A stretch of 64,000 nucleotides of DNA from Phlebotomus papatasi. Its lineage: Eukaryota; Arthropoda; Insecta; Diptera; Psychodidae. The position numbers and the translations under genes were made by a program. Every line of letters begins with the position of its first letter. The stretch's first letter is position 1. The notes under the pieces were generated by a model. The model did no database searches, had not been told where the DNA came from, and saw nothing but the letters and a program-made list of their open reading frames with translations. The stretch covers positions 15,314,001 through 15,378,000 of the forward strand of contig NC_077223.1 of NCBI RefSeq assembly GCF_024763615.1, given 5' to 3'. Shown here piece after piece: positions 10,977 through 23,400 of the stretch.

Positions 10977-11488
10977 AGAAAATGCATAAAACAGATCGTT
11001 TTTAGTCTCCTAAATTAAGGGAACCCCCTTAAATCAGTCTTCTTGGTGCAGGAAAAATAAATGTAATTTTCTTATAGATACTAAAATTGTAGAAGTTAAA
11101 AATAGAATATTTTTTCAAAGATTATTTCAGGGGATTGGAGTCTTTATGCACTTTTTGTGCATGGTAAAAATTATTTTCATGTTTCATCATTTCATAAAAT
11201 TTGTTTTATAAGAAAAACGTTAGATTTCAAATTTTGAATATTTAGAATTGTGGCGACATCTTCCATATTCACCGAGAACAAGAGAAATTAACGAAAAAAA
11301 CTGAACGAAACGCGACGACATTGAAAATTGTTTACATTTTTTTCAAAAATTGAAGTAACGATTGGTGTCTTTCGCAATTTATGCGAATTTTCTCATTAAA
11401 ATTCACACAATTTGCATCAAAAGTGCTCGTGTATTGTTTCTCCGGTAGTGCAGGTGGCTATTGAAGTGGAGAAAAGTGTGGAGAACTT
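10977..11488. promoter_or_regulatory. Anillin upstream region and 5' UTR
   Basis: Single-copy-looking sequence runs up to the first anillin ATG. No TATA box stands out. The stretch from about 11245 to 11488 probably holds the transcription start and the 5' UTR, inferred only from position. Confidence 0.35.
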
Positions 11489-14400
11489 ATGGAAACGCCA
11501 GAGGAGGTTTGTTTGTGTGATCTGGGAATTGCCTATTGTATCCTCAATGTTTTATTAAAAAAAATTATTTTGTGTTGCTGTATGTTATTCTGCATGAGAT
11601 ATTGTTTCTCCGTAGCCCTGATTTAGCATTAGTCTGTTGCGCAATTTGCAAGTGTAAGCTGTTTTATTTTATGTTTATTTGTAACTGGAGAACTTCGGAG
11701 ATCTAAACAAATTTCGATTGAATTCTGAACAGAATATCGCGAGGGAACGTGGTGGGGAAGTGTCTTTGCGAGATTGGAATCCCTCAAGCACCACCCAGAT
11801 TAGTGACAGTGGACTGGACTCATTAGAGGAGCAGATAAGTCCGACAGAATCTCTAATATCGCAGGACACACTTGACTATATCTTTCAAGGATTTGACACG
11901 TCAGGAAGGAGAGATTTTACGGTATTTCTTGGGAAAAGTTCTAATCCTATAAGCTTTGGATTTACGCAGAATATCTCTTTTGTTCCCCTTCAGGCTGATA
12001 GTGACGTACAATCTTTGGGATCAGACAAAAATCGAGAAGAAGGACCTGAGAAAAGTCTTTCCGGGTCCACTTCGAGTCTGAGGGATTCTTCCAAGAGTCT
12101 ATTTCAACGTTTAGGTGCCCTGTATTCGGATAATCAATTGCTCTCGTCACCTATTCATCGAACTGAAGGGAGATTCTATGAAGAAATGAACATTCAAACA
12201 TCCACGCATTCCGCAATTCGCCTGGACAAATTATCAGCCCTGGCTGATTCTATCAGTAATTGGGAGGATGAAGTGCCTCTGTCCAGTGCCGGGAATAGCG
12301 TCAGGAGAGAGCCTCAGATCGTGAAGATTACTCCAAAGAAGAATCCTGCTCCTCCACCGCCTCAAAAATCCACTAATCCTGTCCAGGACGATAAGGATTT
12401 CGTAAGGAGGCCCTCTGTGAAGAAATTCCGAGCCCCAGACATCCCAAAACTCCCTCCCCGAAATCCGGATGAGAAGAAAGAAAATGTTCCCGTGGCTGTG
12501 ACATCTCCCACTAAAAGTTCCAAGGATCCTGCAGAGATGAGCCTAAAGGAGCGTTTAGCTCTCTTTGAAAAAAATCGAATTGCCTCAAAACGCCCAGAAA
12601 TCCCATCCGGAAAGCCTCCACTGCCCAAAAAACCCGACAATATCTCATCTGGAGGAATCAGGGACAAGATTGCTACGCTCTTCTCCTCGAGTGCCTCAAG
12701 CAGTTCCAGTCAGGAAAAAGGGAGACAAGTAAATGTGGAAAACATCCTCAATCGCCAAGTTATAAGAAAATCTTCGACTGACAACTCAACAGATCCCATC
12801 CTTAGGCCACTTCTGCCCCCTCCAGCTCCTCCAGGCGTATCCTCTCCCGGAAAGCGCAAAAGCGGTAAAGATTTCCAAAAGCTATCCTTTGATTTCTTCA
12901 ACTAATCCCAAATAAATCCTCAGGTGAATTGGAGTCAATTGAAATGGTGCCAATTGTAGAGGAGCCCAAGAGACCCAAACCAAGTCAACCAGTCAACTCT
13001 GTAGCCCTCCAAGTAAGCCAATTGGACAGCGAAAGGCAGAATACCGCTCCGGAAAGGCCACAGATGTACCCCAGGAGAGCCATTTCTTATGACGAAGATA
13101 GCAGGTGGGAGAAATTCTTAGATTACGTTCTATTCTGCTTTTGCATCCTCTAAAGAATTTAATTTAGAGTAAAACAGGGAAAATTTGCCAGAAAGGCTGT
13201 AAATATTATGAGACTGACATAAAATTGATGAGAATCTCAAATGGCCAAAAAGCTACTTAAAAAAAAACTTAATGATATTCAATGTACTTAAGTTTTTTTT
13301 TTCAATCAAAAGTGAATTAAACAAACGCTTTTCATTTACATTTTTCTAAAATTATTCATTGCAAATCCATTCCACCTTTCATCTGATCTCAATGTCATTA
13401 AAAAAAAACAGCACTTTAATATAGTTAACCCTTTAGCGTCCCTCTGGCAAGCTATCCAAAAAAAAAAAGAAATATCGCTCTGGATTTGAATTAACGTTTA
13501 AGCAATAAAAGAGTGAAAAACTAGGAAAAAATATACTTATTTTTTTCAGAAGATTGTTATAAATTATGAAGCAATTAAAGGAAAACTAGTGATTTATTCA
13601 ATTTATTATTATTTAGAACATGAAAAGTTCATTACGCCACCGCTGATATTTGAGCCAAGACACATACCATTATCCATGAAAAGAATCTAACAACTTTAGT
13701 TAACATTCAGCTGGAAAAATTTTATTCGAAAAGATTCCTTATTCTCTTGAATTTCTTTACCATTTTTTCTTTTGTTAACAAAAAGTTTTTTAGATTGGGA
13801 GAATGAAAAATCAATCACATAAACATGTATTCCTAGACACACTTAGGACTTAAGCCGAGAAACGGCTTAACGTAATTATAATCAAAATACTGATTAGATT
13901 ACATTTCGATCAGTTTTCCATTAAGCCGTTTTTCTGATTAAGCCGAGAGACGGCTTAGTCAGAAACTTACGTTAAGCCGTCTCTTGGCTTAAGTCGTAAG
14001 TGTGTCTAGGGAGGGCATAAGGTTATCTTACATTTTTTGTCTATCTTGTTTTTTTTTTGTTTTTTTTCTCGTATTGTAACCCGGAATGCGCACAAATTCG
14101 GTTGTAAGTTAAATTTTAGGGGTAATGGCTTCCAACACACGTTTTAGATTAAGAAAATTTCATGAAATCAAAGCTTAAACTCCACCCTGCTCAAACCGTT
14201 TGCATATGTCTAGTCTATCCTACGCTTTTGCACTCTTATAAATATCTCATCAAATACAATTTAATTTAGTCCAATTTGAAATGTGAAAGCGTGGGCTACA
14301 CAGGTCTCGGTCAAAATCATGAACGCCAAAATCTTGAATGGACCAAAATCCCGCAAAATCATAATCCCAAATAGGTCAAAATTTTGGAAATCCAAAATCC

Positions 14401-17400
14401 AGAATGACTCAAAATCTCGAAAAACCAAAATTCCGAACACCAAAATCTCGAACGCCGAAATCCTGAGTGGGCCAAAATCCCGCCAAATCAAAATCCCAAA
14501 TAGGATAAAATTCTGGAAAACCAAAATCCAGATTGACTAAATATTCCGATAAGCCAAAATCCCGAACACCAAAATTATGAACGCTAGAATCCTGAGTGAA
14601 CCAAAATCACGAAAAACCAAAATCTCAAAATCCAAAATCCTGAGTGGGCCAAAATCCCGAATAGGTCAAAATTCTGGAAATCCAAAATCCAAAATGACTC
14701 AAAATTCTCATTCGAGTTTTTGTCTCTTCGGGCTTTTGGTTTTTTGGGATTTTTGCGAGCAGGATTTTAGCTAGCTCCGGGATAAGTACCATATAAAAAC
14801 GTCTGAGAAAGAAAAGGCTGTGAATTCGATTACATCAAATTTTTGGGATCAAAATGTGTGCCAGAATCACAAAGAATAATGTCAAGCAATATGATATCGA
14901 CGACCGAAACTGGTAAAATTGGCTTGACGAGATTCTTCATGTCCATTACACCGTTTATTAAGGGGCTACATGGGTCACGCAGACTTTTTTCGGCAAAATA
15001 AAAAAAAAAAGTTTAATTTGAGCTCTTACTTAAGCACATAAAAGCACAACATTTTAAGTATTATTTTCTAAAAATTTTCATTTCAAAGTTTTTAACACAA
15101 TTTATCTTACAAGCCAAATTGTGGTGTAAAATATGGCGCAAATTTATTATTTTTTTTTGTATAAAATTCTGCCAAAAATCCAGAGTTCATTTTGAAAACA
15201 ATTCTACCGTTCGAGTACGAGTTTAACTCGTCAGCTAACAGGAAACATTTGTTTTTTTTTCTGATTAATATACTCTGTGAGAAATCTTGTCCGCGGAAAA
15301 GCATGTTTTTCAAGATAAGTCAGGACAAGAATAGGAGATATTGGGGTAAAAAGTCACAAATCAAAAATTTCATAATTCAATATCTTCCAAGATAAAAGAG
15401 ATAGCAGCTTCAAATTTTTTTTCCATAGATAGCTTCCATAGACCTTCTGCAATGTCGTAAGTTTCTTAAGAATTCGAACAAGGAATTTAGAAAATAAAAA
15501 ATATCGAAATTTTTAGCCCTATTTTTGAAATATTTTCCAAAATTGATGCACTGGTGAATATTTCCTAAATGATTTGGATTCTTTAAATACTAAGTCGTTA
15601 TCTTTTTTAGAATTTTACAAGGATTCTTATCTCCAGAAATTTCTTTTATTAAAAATTACCACTTGGGGTAAAAAGTAACAAAACATATGGAGCAGAAAGT
15701 GAGGAAGATCGAAGCAATTTCTGATGTCTCACGACGAAAAGAAACGTTATTACCATGTCTCGCTGCTTGTTGTTTGCATTGGTCAAACGATTTGCAGTCT
15801 TTTGTGTGTTTTTTCTAAAATTAGCCTAAACAGAGCTTTTCTTGTTCAGATACGCAGAAAAACATATTTTGTAAAAATGTTCGTAAATGTTTGTGAATCC
15901 CTATGGGGGAGTAACGAAATGCTCGTGAATTGTATAACCCACAAACATGTTCGTAAAAGTTTGTATTTTTTCACAAACATTGTCCGTAACATGATCACTT
16001 GACGATCATTTTTTGTACTTTTACAAACATTTGTTCGTAAATGTTCGTAGACACACAAAAAATGTTCGTAAAATTTTGTCATTTGTTCGTAAATGTTCGT
16101 AAAATGTTCGACAGGAAAACAAACATTTTCGAACAAATGACAAAACGTTTTTTGTGTGTTTACGAACATTTACGAACAGATGTTTGTAAAAGTACAAAAA
16201 ATGCTCGTTAAGTGATCATGTTACGAACAATGTTTGTGAAAAAAGTACAAACTTTTACGAACATGTTTGTGTATTATACGATTCACGAGCATTTCGTAAC
16301 TCCCCCATAGGAATTCACAAACATTTACGATCATTTTTACAAAATATTTTTTTCTGTGATAGAGAAAACGCTGTTTTACAAAGGTGTAGATGAATAAATT
16401 TCCTATGAAAATATGTTATCTAGGTTCTTTTTTTTAATTTACGGAAGCCCGTTATAAAGCAAATCAAATTGTGATAATATCCCATGCCTGATACTATTTG
16501 CCCCAGCATTTTTGAGAATGGTCACAAAATTACATTTTAGAAAACAGCTCGATAAATGTATTTCCTTACAAAATAGAGGAAAATGACCTTTACAAAGATG
16601 TAGAGTGGTAAATTTTCTAAAAAATTGTGCTTATTAGAAATTTTTGAAGCGTTCGAGTAGCTTGTAAAAAAATAAAATATCCGTTTTGTGACTTTTTGCC
16701 CCAGTCTCTCCTACGCGAATATTTTTGCTAGAGCTTTCGACGCTAAAATGCGCTTTTCTCAATCGAAGCTCTGACTCGTATTTTCATGTCCTGAAAGGAT
16801 ATCTACTCCTATCGCAGTCAGAAGGAGTTTATTTTTCTGATTTTCATACGTCTTACGTCGGTGCTGTTACAATCTGTCGTCAGTCATCTATCTTACAAAA
16901 AACTTTCCTTTGCTCCTAAAAGTTTACTTAACCCATTCAGTCAATGTAACAGAAATACTTGAGATAGAATTTTCATATTTTGGAATTAGTTTCCTACAGA
17001 TTAATAGATGAATTTTTTGAAAGGAAAAAAAATTATCTCATATGGGGGCGCGGGGAGCCTCTATCATACACATGTCTTAACGGTCACTGAATTTAAATTC
17101 TGTGTATTAATTCATTACAAACTCTATTGCTTTAGATAGAGTAACTATGCAAGAAAGTAGATTTGCAACTAGAATTTAAATCAGGAAAGAGGAAAGACGC
17201 AAATTTTAACAAATTCGTCGGTATGTAGAATTTTGCGTTCGCCATTTTGAGCAAAAGTTTTGCATGAACTTCCGCGAAGCGAGAAATGAACAACAAAATG
17301 TATTTCCATCTCTTTCGGACTATTTTTCTCAAGTAATTGAAGAACTAAAGTAACTAAAAATCCATTCCCAACAGCAATTCGGATAAAAATTGCCCAGAAA

Positions 17401-20400
17401 TAAATCATCAAAAATCACTCAATTTGCGTATGATGTATAATACCATGGTAAGGAATGGGTTAAAAAAGAATTAAAAAAAAATTATTTGCAAATTGAACAT
17501 AATAAATAAAGCTTACTAAATAATTCAAATAATTAGTGCTTCAATGTGAAGGATCATTTTTACTATTTAAGAAGCTTATTCACCAATCTTCTTCACTAAA
17601 CTAAGCTGTAAGACTTAAGGCACTTTTGCAAATTATTGTAATATATTTGAAAAGAAAAGAGTAACTTTTTAAACAATAAAATTAACTTTTTCAATAAAAT
17701 GGTGCTTGACTTTTCTTTCTTTTTCGTTCTCGTTATCTCATTTTGCTTCTGGGTTTCATTTCTTTAAAAACGCTTATGGGCTTTTCTTTTGCTTTACTTT
17801 CATTTTTGTTTTCATTATTTTGCTTCCAAAACAGTTTCGAGAAATCAGAAGAAGTTCCATTTTCTGTCCAGAAAGCATCCAATGAGAAGAGTTTGGCACA
17901 AAATGTGCTTAAATCTCTTCTCAATAATGCAAAAGGATTGGATGTGAATGACTCTGTTGGGAGTTTGAGTGATGTTTCAGGACATCTTGAGGAAATGGAG
18001 GAAGGTTTGGAGGATGTCCTCGATGTATCCATCAATTCCAGTGAAGATGAAGGCCAAGTGAGTAGAGGATTTAGGGATTTTCTTTTTTGATAGGGAGGGA
18101 ACCTTGAATGTGATTCTCTTTGATCAGGACAAAGGATCAATCTCATCGAGTAGTTTTCTCTATCAACGAAGTCCAGTGAAACCAGTTATTTCTGCAATTA
18201 GGGAAGAGAGATACGATGAGGATTCCAGTGATGGGGAGACTAGAGACTCTCCTCTTTTGCACAGCGTGAGTTTTTACCGGAAGCAGCAGAGTAGTCAATC
18301 GACGTGCCATAAAACGATTTTGCCACAGAAGATTTTAGAATTTGATGATTCTCAGGAGATCAGGGAAGAAATCTCTGGGATTATTGACAGTGAAATCAGT
18401 GAAAAGCAATTGCAAGAGAAGAGAAAGAAGTTGAATGATGAGATTCACAAGCAACAGCAAATAATCTCTCAGACAAGTCAAGCATTGAATTTGTGTGCAG
18501 CCACTGTGGAGTTTTCAGGATCAACTGAGGCTGTGGAAGGGGAGCGTCATCTCCTTGTGGCCACCCATCGCCGACTGGCCGCCCTCAATGAACTACAGAG
18601 AATGAACGTGGAGAAGAGCCTCTGCCCAAAAGATGCTCCACCGGAAAGAGGATCCCTAACAATCACGGGCATTACAATTCCTCTAGCTCAAGGATATGTC
18701 CGTCAAATGGCAACAGACACCATTCCTGGACATCATTTACTTTGTCTCCTAAAGTACAATGAACATATCCTAGCCACTCAGACCATTGTAACCCTTCCCG
18801 GACTAGTTGCTGTCAAATTCACCGATGAATTGAATTTACCTGAAGTTTATGCAGACTTTAGAGTTACCTTGGAGATCTACGGAATGGTAGCTCATCGAGA
18901 AGTGCTTCCTCATGAACTCAAGTATCACATCTTGGGCAAAAAACTCCAGCAAAGTGCGAAGAAATTCATGGGAGGAACCCCAATAAAACGCCTCCGGAAA
19001 CCAATTGTGGAATCCCCTGCTGGTCCATCTGCCGTCAGATCTCCAGCTTTCACACTCTACGGTCATATTGTGTTCTCCCTGAGGGAATCCCAGAGAAATT
19101 CCTCATGGATGATCAATCGATCGTCCATAGGTCCGGATCCTCTCGAGGGAGTAGTTCATATGAGAGTGACTTGTCGCCTAAAAAACACCGTGGAATTCCG
19201 AGGATTTCTCACCATGTTTGACGATGTCTCCGGATTTGGAGCATGGCATCGAAGATGGTGCCACCTTCAAGGCACAACCCTCAATTACTGGAAGTACCCA
19301 GATGATGAGACAAAGAGAACACCTATTGGTAGCATTGACCTGCAGCAATGCAAATCTACAAAGATTGGACCTGTTCCAAGGGATATTTGTGCCAGACTTA
19401 ATACGATTATGCTAGAGGTGGAAAGACCCAGTCAAGAGAGTGACAAAGAATCTCTGGTACTCGTCCGATGTGGGAGTAAAACAATTCATAGGTAAGTAAA
19501 ATATTTGAGCCAATGCTTTCCGTTCAGATTCTCAAAAATTGCTCTAGCTAGAAAGCCTAGAGCGCCTAGAGCGCCTCGTTAGAGTGACTAGAGACAAGGG
19601 TGTAGCTAGATTTTAATAAGGGCTGGTATTTCAGGAGAATATTTTTCAAAAACGAATTTTAATACAAAAAGTTTATTAATTAGAGCTTTTTGAAAAATCA
19701 AAAAATACTAGGACACCTACTCTTCCTAAACCTTTAGATATTTTGGAGAAAAATAACTCACTGTCCCTTATTATGTTTCTAAACCGATTTTGTCAGAATT
19801 GGACAAAGATTCAAAAACGTTCTCATGAATGTGACAAGAACGTAGCCAGGTTTTTAGTAAAAGGGGGCCGAATTTGTAAGATTATCTCCAAAAGAAACCA
19901 TTTTCCATAAAGAATAATAGCTTTCACGAAAATTTACAAAAAAAACCCTTTTTCTGAATTTAAACTTAATTAAAAATCAATAAAATCCTTATATAATATA
20001 TAGGGCCTTTAGGGAAAAAACGGTGGCAAAGTGTCCGAGGCTTTACGAACTCCTGAGGAAAAAATCTGTCTTAATATTCCTTTTCGCAAATTTTTTGGGT
20101 GCATATGAGATTAATCTCAATTTAAATTTGCTATTATAAAACCATCTTGAAGTTGAAAATTGTTAAAGAAGAAGGTACTTAAAAAAATCATCAACATTTT
20201 AATTCATTAATTGCCGAAATCGGGTGAAAATTAGGCTCCTCGACCTTGAAGAACTCATGATGGCGATTTAACCGATGAAAGGTGTCAAAGGACGGAATGT
20301 TCATCCGGACTACCTCCAAAACATATCTAAAAATGAACGAAATGGCCTAGACGAATCTCGAAAAAAAATTAGAAACACCTCATTTTTGGCGTATTTTAGG

Positions 20401-23400
20401 GGAAAAGCAAACGAATGAAGGCAGAGGGGAGAAAAAGAAGAGATTACTTACGAGATAATGGTATTTTAGGAAAGGTCATCCAAGACCAAAAGTCGATATC
20501 TCTTAACGTTTGAATTTTATATAAGGCAGAAGACAGAAAATGTGAAAACCATAATTTAAAAAAAAAATAGAGCTATTTCCGATATTTTACCGATGCATCA
20601 CTGATTGTGACCGATGCAGTCGGGTTAAGAATTTCAAGATCTTTCGAAAAAGTCTAAATTTGAATAAAACCGTTGAAAATTAGGCCCTCCAGGGTGGTTG
20701 ACCTTTGATCTTAAATAATTCAAAACGACGATTTAACCGATGAAAGTTGTCGATGGATTAATATTCAGCTGGACTATTTCCAAAACATATCCAAAACTGA
20801 ACAAAATGGCCTAGGCCCAGGGCAGAGCATTCCCATACATTTTCCGTACAAAAATGTGGTATTTTTTTCTTAAGTGGTTTTTTAGTTTTGGTATAAAACC
20901 AAATGTAATAATTTTAAAACTTTTACTAAATAAAAGAGTATCTAATGTTATGTTATTAGCACAAAATTTATAATGATTGCACGAGGATAATAGTTCCTAA
21001 AACCTTTATGAAAAAGTCGTAAAATTCTCAATTTTTTGAATTTTTCTGACAAATTTTCTATCTGTAATACCAGTAAAATTTTAAATTCAATAAAAATATA
21101 TTCTCTTTATATATGGATACCATTTCGTGTTTTATTTATTTATATGGGATCTAAAGCTTAAAAATTAGAAAGAATTTAAGAAAAATATACCATATGTGAT
21201 TTAAAATTCTCCATCCGTTAGTTAATCATCCTAGCCTAGGCCATATTTTGAGGAAAGTTAGAAACACCTAATTTTTGATGTATTTTAGGGAGATAGGGAA
21301 CGCATGAAAGGGGAGGTTGAAGAATAAAGAGATTAGTTTCGAGATAATGTCATTTTAGGTGGGATTATCGAAGATCGTAAGCCGATATCTCTTACCGTTT
21401 GAATTTTATATTAGTCAGAAGGCTCAAAAAATGGAAAAACAGTATTTTTAAATTAAAGCCATCAGCAATATTTTTTCGATTCATTACTGATTGTGACCTG
21501 TGGATTGTGACCTGTTGAATCCAAAAGTTACCAAATCGGTTAACAAATAGTCCCTAAAAATGTTATTAAAACAAACTCCCTTTAATTTTAGACTTTACTT
21601 AAAAAATCGACATGAAACCTATTTTAATACGATTTGAATTATTATTAATGGTGGCAAGATTCGTCCGTTCGTTCGCTCGTTTCGAATTACACTCGTAATG
21701 GAAGAATTATCCAGTCCGTGGACGCGTGGGCTAGCCAGGAGCGCCAGATTTTAATGATTTTAATGAGGATGCTTCTTTAGAGTTCCCTTTACCAGAATTT
21801 CATTGTGAACCAGTGTACTTGACCAGATCCACGCCATATATCCAGTGGTCTTTTAATCAAACCACTAATCCTCTGAGATCCCGATCAACTGGTAAAAAGG
21901 ATCAAATTGATAGAAATTTGATCCTTTTATTTTTACCAGTGTCCGATTTTGATCATTTTAGGTATGGTTCAGAAATTTAATAAACTTTCATTAGTTTTTT
22001 AAGTTTTTCAAATAGTGAATGGTAGCTTTTTTTTTAGGAAAAGGGATCAAAAGAAGCTTCAATTTTTATTTAAACCTTGCTTTGGATGTTTTCTATAAGC
22101 TTCTTTTGATCATTTACCATAAATGCAATTTTACCTGACCTCAATTTATTTGTAAAGATGAAAATATCACAAAAAATCTCTTTTAAAGTTGGCTTTTCTT
22201 GGTAAATATTATCCGAAAACCCGACGTAAAAATTGTAAAAAACAATTTGATAAAGCAAAACGTTCTTAAGCATTTAAAGATTTTAATTCAAAATCGAATT
22301 CTGATGAATCAGGTGGATTTCATAAGTCAGACAGGAATGAGACTTTCCATGAATAAAATACAGAGAGTTTCAAAAGCTCTTCTTGGAAATTTCTTTGAAA
22401 AATTCGCCAAAAACTCAATACTAAACCGATTTTGATTTTTTTAGGCAGAATGAAAATATTCCCTAAAAGCTCTTCAAACCGATATAGCTTTCTTTGAGAA
22501 TTGATAAAAAGCTTCTCGAAAGACCTTAAAAAAAAACTATTTGAAGTCTTTTAAATATTAGTCTGTGTAATATTTCTTTAAAAAAAATCCCCATAAATCA
22601 ACTTTCAATCTAAATTGAAAGATTTTAAACTTTTTTGGAAAGCTTATAAAGTTTAACAAGACATTTTAAGCTAGTACACGCGCTTTTCTTGGATAAAAAT
22701 ACCCCTAACTCCTTTAAGCACCCCAAGGAAAATATCAATACTTACTCTGGAAAAAACTATTTTTTAACAATTTAAAAAGGATTTAAAGGATGTCCAAATC
22801 TAGGATTTCGAATTCCTAGTCTAAGATATTTTTGATCAAAAAAATCGTGATTTTGGATCACTGGATATGTTAAGGTGCGGAAAGCGTTAAAGTGCGCTAA
22901 ATCTTACGGTGCTGGTGCTATCACACTAGGATTTTTCACAATTTAATTTTAAATTGAACTGAGCAAATTGAGCATTAAAATTGCGAGAATCACTTGAAAT
23001 TTTTCATAGCCGGGATATATTTTTGCGAGAAATTTGCTAAATTCAAAAAAGCCGCGCAGATTGCCAGTTGTTTTATTTCGTCATTTGTGATTTTACATTA
23101 GGGTAAATTAAGCTAATTCAAAACCTGCTCCAATTGGAAATTTTTTGCTACTCCAAATGGAAACTTATTTTTTCCATAATAAATACTCTAATTATATTTT
23201 TATTCATATATTTTCTGTGCTATATTTTTATTATTTAGTTCCTTGTGGTTCAAATGAAGCGTAAATCCATTCATATAAATAAGTTTTAACATTTAAAAGT
23301 CTCATTTCAATTGACAGTGTAACTTTTCACCGTCGAAAAAATACATCGATCGACCATTTTTTCTTATGAAAAAGGCAAGTAAGCTGATTGTTGTTTATTA

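Larger units (their letters stand above)
13105..17834. other. Anillin intron 3, transposon-rich
   Basis: The intron has donor AG/GTGGGA and acceptor AACAG. It contains a TTAACCCTTTAGCGTCCC-type MITE end at 13424, then the elements listed at 13832, 14316, 15332, 15855 and 16928. No exon-like frame was found inside it. Confidence 0.7.

Noticed and set aside
12865..12905. Anillin ending at the TAA at 12903-12905
   Set aside because: A 59-bp intron (12865-12923) with good ends restores the frame into the next exon in phase; the stop is intronic, although retention could give a short isoform.
14261..14774. Frames on both strands over the CCAAAATCC array
   Set aside because: They are products of the repeat sequence, with no start context and repetitive Ile/Phe/Lys peptides.
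15724..16169. Frames over the 502-bp hairpin
   Set aside because: They are mirror images caused by the inverted repeat; not coding.
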